From Mugil cephalus (Eukaryota; Chordata; Actinopteri; Mugiliformes; Mugilidae), in the NCBI RefSeq assembly GCF_022458985.1, contig NC_061777.1:14783668-14847667 (forward strand): a DNA stretch of 64,000 bases, read 5' to 3'. Below the pieces are notes generated by a model. It saw only the letters and a program-made list of their open reading frames with translations. It had not been told where the DNA came from and did no database searches. Made by a program: the position numbers and the translations under genes. How positions within the stretch are numbered: position 1 is the stretch's first letter; each line of letters starts with the position of its first letter. Below are positions 59,046-64,000 of this stretch, in pieces.

Positions 59046-62000
59046 GTAAGCAATTACTTTTTATTTCCTCACAACATGCTAAGACTTCCGAGGTACAAAA
59101 TAATAATGATAATAATAGTAACAAGACTCTCGAGATCAGCTATAATAGGGCTTACAAGTGATATTTGTAATTTACTTGAACGTTTCCAAGCCTCGTCTCC
59201 AACTAACATCGAGGCTTGGAGACATGAACGGGCTGCGTAATTATTTATTCATAAGTTTGTGTGTCATTTGTTAAAAGTTGAGTTGTTTCCGGACATGTGC
59301 GTTTTTTCCTTTCTTCCTGTGAGTTCATTATGCGTCCTGCGAACGCGGAGAGAATTCTGCATCACTAGCTGAAAGTATAGCCCAGACTACAAGTATGATT
59401 AATTAATATGGTTGAGGTTCAGCTTCAGTTTTTGTATCTTTTAGATTGCGGGATTTTTTTTAAGTGCTGTGTTTTTCCCCCCCTCCATTTGTTCTGATTC
59501 ATGAGAAATATGTGCAAAAGAATATTAATACTTGAATAGCGGTTTGTGGGCATTAGGTACTTGTTTATAATAATCGCTGACCGCTGCTCATAGTTTTCCC
59601 ATCTTTAATTCAACATCATGTTTTAGTAAAACAACCTGTCCTTGGCATCATGAGCAGAGTTTTGGATTGTTGGCTCTGCGCTCTTCATGCTGTAGTGCAA
59701 CACGGCCACCTGCCCTGGGGCAGTTAAAGCACTCTGCGCCGCGGCCAAATAGAGGAGAGGATGTGGGAGCAGGCAACTGACTCATCCATGAATTGCACCT
59801 CGAGAGGCAGTGAGCGATTGACGGGCACACAGCCGGTGAACTGGAAATCGGTGGAGAAGTGCTTTGTTTGCAATCCCGAAGGTTGCTGTGGTAGTCCTGC
59901 TGGGTCCACACTGATTTCAGATCAGCAAAAATAAATAAATAACTAAATAAATAAAAAGTTAGTTGAGGTAAAGTGATTGCAGGTGGGAGTATTCATTCGT
60001 TAGGCCCACTAATCATAGATTCGAAGTGGATGATGTAGTTTCCTGTTTTCTTCCACGCAGATAAACGTGTTGGGATTCCTAACATCTACCCTGGCCATCC
60101 ATTAACTTGTAATCTTTCCCCTAAAGTTCATGCACAACACAAAGGCTATTTTAAGAGGAGGACAAAGCAAACGTGTCTGTGATGGGGTAGCAAGAGTCTG
60201 TCTGCACATTTTGTCTAGATGGACGGCTATCTCTGGAAGCATTCTCACAATTCCTACACACACTGTATATGAGATGCATCACATGAAACAGTTTGGCAAA
60301 ATAATCAGTTCATGGGAAAACATCACCGGTAAATGTGTCACTTCTTCCATCCCGTTCCTAACTGTGCTGTTGCGTCACTGCAACATAAAAGGTCTGCGCC
60401 AGACAGAGCTGGTGGCACGGTATGTTGCATACTTCCAAGGTGTTGTGTCATCAGTGAAGTCTGAAGGCTGTGAGATCATGTATTTGCAAAGAAGAGCAGT
60501 TCAATTATCTAGGATATATCATGGTAGAAATAAATGCACACTTCTCTTATTATGTCAGTCTCAGAAAGAATATTCAGACTATAAGATATATAACATAGTA
60601 GTATTAGCAGAAAATGTAGTTCAGCTGAGCTGAGGAGTGACTGCAGTGCATGCAATATGTATCTGTGTGATGTAACAATGGTATTACTCGTAATCGTATG
60701 TGCATTTTCCCTCCTCTAACATGTCCCTAGCCAATCTACAGATTTATTACACACATGAGGAAGTTTTTTTTATGCACCCATTGTCCTCTCTTTTCCATCC
60801 GTGCTGTCAGTAATGGCTTCGGTGTCTGATGAAATCTCCTAACCCAAGACGTCCCGGGCTGGTTGGATTTCTGCCTTCCAGATGAGGTCATGCGCTCTCT
60901 CTCCCCGTTTTGATGAGATTACATGCGGCTCTGCCCACTTAGAGATTGGACCTGCTTTTTTCTGATGCTAATAGGACAATCCACGCGTCACAACGTGCCT
61001 TTGAAAGGGCAGGACATGGGCAAGTTGAAACCTGGATGAGACGGAGAGCGTTTGTGACTCCTATTGGATCAGGGACATAGAACACGTTCATTATAGAATT
61101 TATTTCACAAAGAATAGTTATGGTTTAGAAGAAAGTGAGTAATACCACATCCCACTTTTTTTCATATGCTTTTTTTATCTGGACTAAACTACAAAAAGGA
61201 CGGTATTGATTTTCCTTCAGTTTCTTATGAAAAAAATATTATTATTTTTCGCTATAAGTTGTGGGTCAAGCAACTTGAAATTGATTAGATTTTTTATGTT
61301 TTTTTTTTTTTTCCTTATTAGCCACCCGCTGACCCATGCCAGCCTGTTTGGTGCCTGCTGGACTCATTGATTAATTAACGCTGACACCAATCCATCGGCT
61401 GAAGTCCATTGCTTGTACTGATAATGCATCATTATAAAAGGAGGTTGTTTATTACCATTGTCTTCATTGCTATATCATTTGGGGTAATTTATATATTTCT
61501 TCCCATTAAAATACCCATTTCCAGGTTCATTACTGTTAACTAATGCTTCGTGATGAGCAACAGAGAAGTGGTGAAATTGTACAGACTCTGCAAATTTACA
61601 TCCATTTTTTATGCTTCCCAAATGGGTTGCCCCGAATTGGCTCTGCAAATCTCCTGTAACTCCAATCTTTTAATTTGTATTTACGTTCATATACGTTAAG
61701 AGGAAATTAAGGAACAAGTTATACTTGACCTAGAGTTTTTTAGTATTTTAAAGAGGTTGAAGCAAGCAGGGCCACCATCCATCATCCAGACAGAGGGTAT
61801 CGCCAGAGCAAGGCCTATTTTAAGCCACCCTTACATGGTTCACGCCAGTGGTACTCACACTGTATTAACTCTTTTTATTTCAATGCCCTGGTAAAGAGTA
61901 TGAATATAACGTCCTCCTGCTCCTCTACTTATATATTACCGTATCATAAGTAGAAATATACTCAATCAAATTTTGAGATTTGATAGAAGGTAATGGCAAT

Positions 62001-63802
62001 GTAATTTGAACATAGATTACATAGACTGATACTGATTAAGACTTGGATGAACAGAGGAAGAGATGGAGAGATGAACATGAGAAACAAACATCACTGGAAA
62101 CAACGATTTTACCTAAGAGAGATGCTGCATGCAAAGCAAAAAGGAAAATGCCACGTGGTAGAGATTGCCTAAAAAAAGGCAAAGACTGATTTGTTTGTCA
62201 GAGTTGGTTGATGCCGAGTTCGATTGTGATTGCTCCCCCGCCTCGGGCTGTCTGTGCTGCCGGGTTCTCGTCACCTGCGGTCAGGTGAGGTTGGCCTCCG
62301 CGTGCTCTGGTGTCCTCTGAGCATCATCGCCACTGACAGCATGCCTCACCATACACTCCATTGACTCTCTGACAGACAGGCTCCACTAGTATACGCAGTC
62401 CCTGCTTTGTTGCCAGCGTGTGCGTGCTCATATTAAGTCAAAAAAAAAGAAAAAAAAAAGAAGAAAGATGTGCGATAGATGAGGGTACCACAGACCAGTA
62501 CCACATTAACTTTATTCAAAGGTGCAGTCCAAACAGAGCTACGAGAGTCGTGCACGAGAAAAGCAAAGCGAAACAAGCGGGCTCCTGAACGGCTGTCACA
62601 TCTGAAATGATCAGTCTATGTGTAAAGGAGTGTGCTAATAACCACAGAAGTCATCCAATGAGCCAAAAGGGATTAGTAGAGTCACCTTGAATCAGCAGTG
62701 TCGTTTTGCCCAGTAAAATTGCATTATGGGAGCTGGAGCTGGGCTTGTGATTTGTGTTCTCCTGACAAGGCTTCAGTGTTCATTAGAGGCTGTGGTGAGC
62801 AGCTCTTAGACTCTCAGGAGCCGCGCTCACTGGACGACTCTGACCATACTCACCCTGCTCACATATATATATATATATGATATTATAATATATCATATTC
62901 TAATACATGAACTGGAAATGTAGGTCTTCTGTATTTAACTCTGACTGAATTTGATACTGTGGGTTTTACCAGTGGTTGTGTATAGCTGGAATATAGAGGC
63001 CAGACTGAGCCTGTGGAGCACCGTTAACCTGGTGTCTCCCTCCCACCATTGGTCTGCCAAGATGGGAAAGGGCTTCCCCATCCATGCTGTGTGCATGCAC
63101 ACTCACATGTCAGCATGGCGTGGCGAGAGAGACTCTGGAAATCTATTCGTTTGTGCATTTTGCACAGTATCTGTGACCCGTTACATGTGTTGGAGGCACA
63201 TCGCTACGCAGAATTAGCAGCCTTAGAGGATAGTGTGTGTTTCTACTGTGTGTCCTGCGTCTGCGTGACCATCCCTCCTTTCTTCCTTCCTTTGCATGAA
63301 TTAAATATGACAGTGCCGTTCCACCTCGATTGTCGCTCCCATTACAATGAACCAGCTATTTATTGGGGGCAAATTGATTTTGGGCTTAGCCTTGTTTATA
63401 AGCTTCTGCTCCTCGGACGCTGGTCATGAGTCAGCAGATTCGGCATCTCTGTTTAATATAATCGTCTTTTCAAAGGTAAGGCTAGCTCATGAAATATACA
63501 ACGGAGCGAGTGCCTCTGGAAATTAAATGTTTGTTCTGAATAAAAAACTGACAAAAAAAACAACAACTTTTCCCTTCACATGAGTCCAGATGATTAAAAT
63601 GTCTTGGTGAATGCTGAATGAAAAAGCAGAAGCTTTCTGCCAGTGAGGTGTCAACTGTTCGTCTTATATATAGGAGAGAAAAGAGTTACGGACACTGTGT
63701 GATGAACATCTCCCTCCCTGTCTCTCTTCCTTCTTTCTTTCTTTTCTGTCTTCTTTCTCTTATTCATCTGTCTATTGCTCACCCTTCCCCCCTGTTTTTC
63801 AG
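59046..63802 (+). other. Putative sv2c first intron / gene-poor region with conserved-looking blocks
   Basis: No exon is recognised. Several stretches look less random than their surroundings, with TAAT-core and mixed-GC composition: about 60,790-61,050, 61,320-61,450, 61,500-61,690, 62,210-62,420 and 63,020-63,430. A 167-codon frame at 60130-60633 has no known relatives to my eye. An AT palindromic patch is near 62,860-62,900. Confidence 0.3.
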
Positions 63803-64000
63803 CCTGGCCCATGATTGCCACAGCCACTGTGGGTTATCTCCTGTGGTGACTGCAGACTCAAGAGTTTTCCTCCCTGCTACATCTAAAGACCCACGGATCT
63901 CACCATTCCTCCAGTCTCTTGCATTCACCCCCTTTTTTTTCCCCCTCTTCCCTCGTTCTCCTGCTTCCAATTACTCTCTGAACCCCTGTGAAGACCTACC
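63803..64000 (+). other. sv2c: Possible second sv2c exon (5' UTR), running off the window
   Basis: A long pyrimidine tract (about 63,710-63,798) ends in TTTTTCAG at 63802, the strongest acceptor-like site in the last 5 kb. The DNA after it has no long frame and no sequence like the SV2C N-terminus, so it would be untranslated leader with the start codon beyond the window. Confidence 0.2.

Overview
The window is nuclear DNA from a ray-finned (probably teleost) fish. Its genes have many exons with vertebrate GT-AG introns and are close in sequence to human genes. The introns carry fish-typical mobile elements: Tc1/mariner, hAT, a Penelope-like fragment and small inverted-repeat elements. Nothing looks bacterial or viral.

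Layout. (1) About 1-7,995, plus strand: the 3' end of a type I phosphatidylinositol-4-phosphate 5-kinase, best matched to PIP5K1B (last 232 residues, stop and 3' UTR). (2) About 8,000-28,300, minus strand: complete cert1, the ceramide transfer protein / GPBP (17 coding exons, 623 aa). (3) 28,338-29,484: a hAT-like element holding a Penelope-like fragment, lying between two head-to-head genes. (4) About 30,840-38,990, plus strand: complete polk, DNA polymerase kappa (14 coding exons, 887 aa). (5) 39,588-44,150, plus strand: ankdd1b, an ankyrin-repeat plus death-domain protein (15 coding exons, 553 aa from the start chosen here). (6) About 43,990-53,300, minus strand: complete poc5, a centriole protein (12 coding exons, 579 aa). 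(7) 53,400-64,000: gene-poor DNA with repeats, several conserved-looking noncoding blocks, and a possible untranslated 5' exon of sv2c, the expected next gene by synteny.

The order cert1-polk-ankdd1b-poc5-(sv2c) is that of human 5q13, while PIP5K1B is on human 9q21; the two regions are also linked on the bird Z chromosome. The genes do not form one pathway: phosphoinositide synthesis, ceramide transport from ER to Golgi, translesion DNA synthesis, an uncharacterised ankyrin/death-domain adaptor, and centriole elongation. All exon joins were checked by reading phase: each full-length coding sequence is a multiple of three with no internal stop, provided one intron in cert1 and one in polk start with GC rather than GT.

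I found no new multi-gene system. The points most worth a second look are the two GC-AG introns with the same donor hexamer, the nested transposons, the loss of the compact cert1/polk shared promoter, a CpG-rich possible alternative promoter inside cert1, and an unexplained perfect palindrome.
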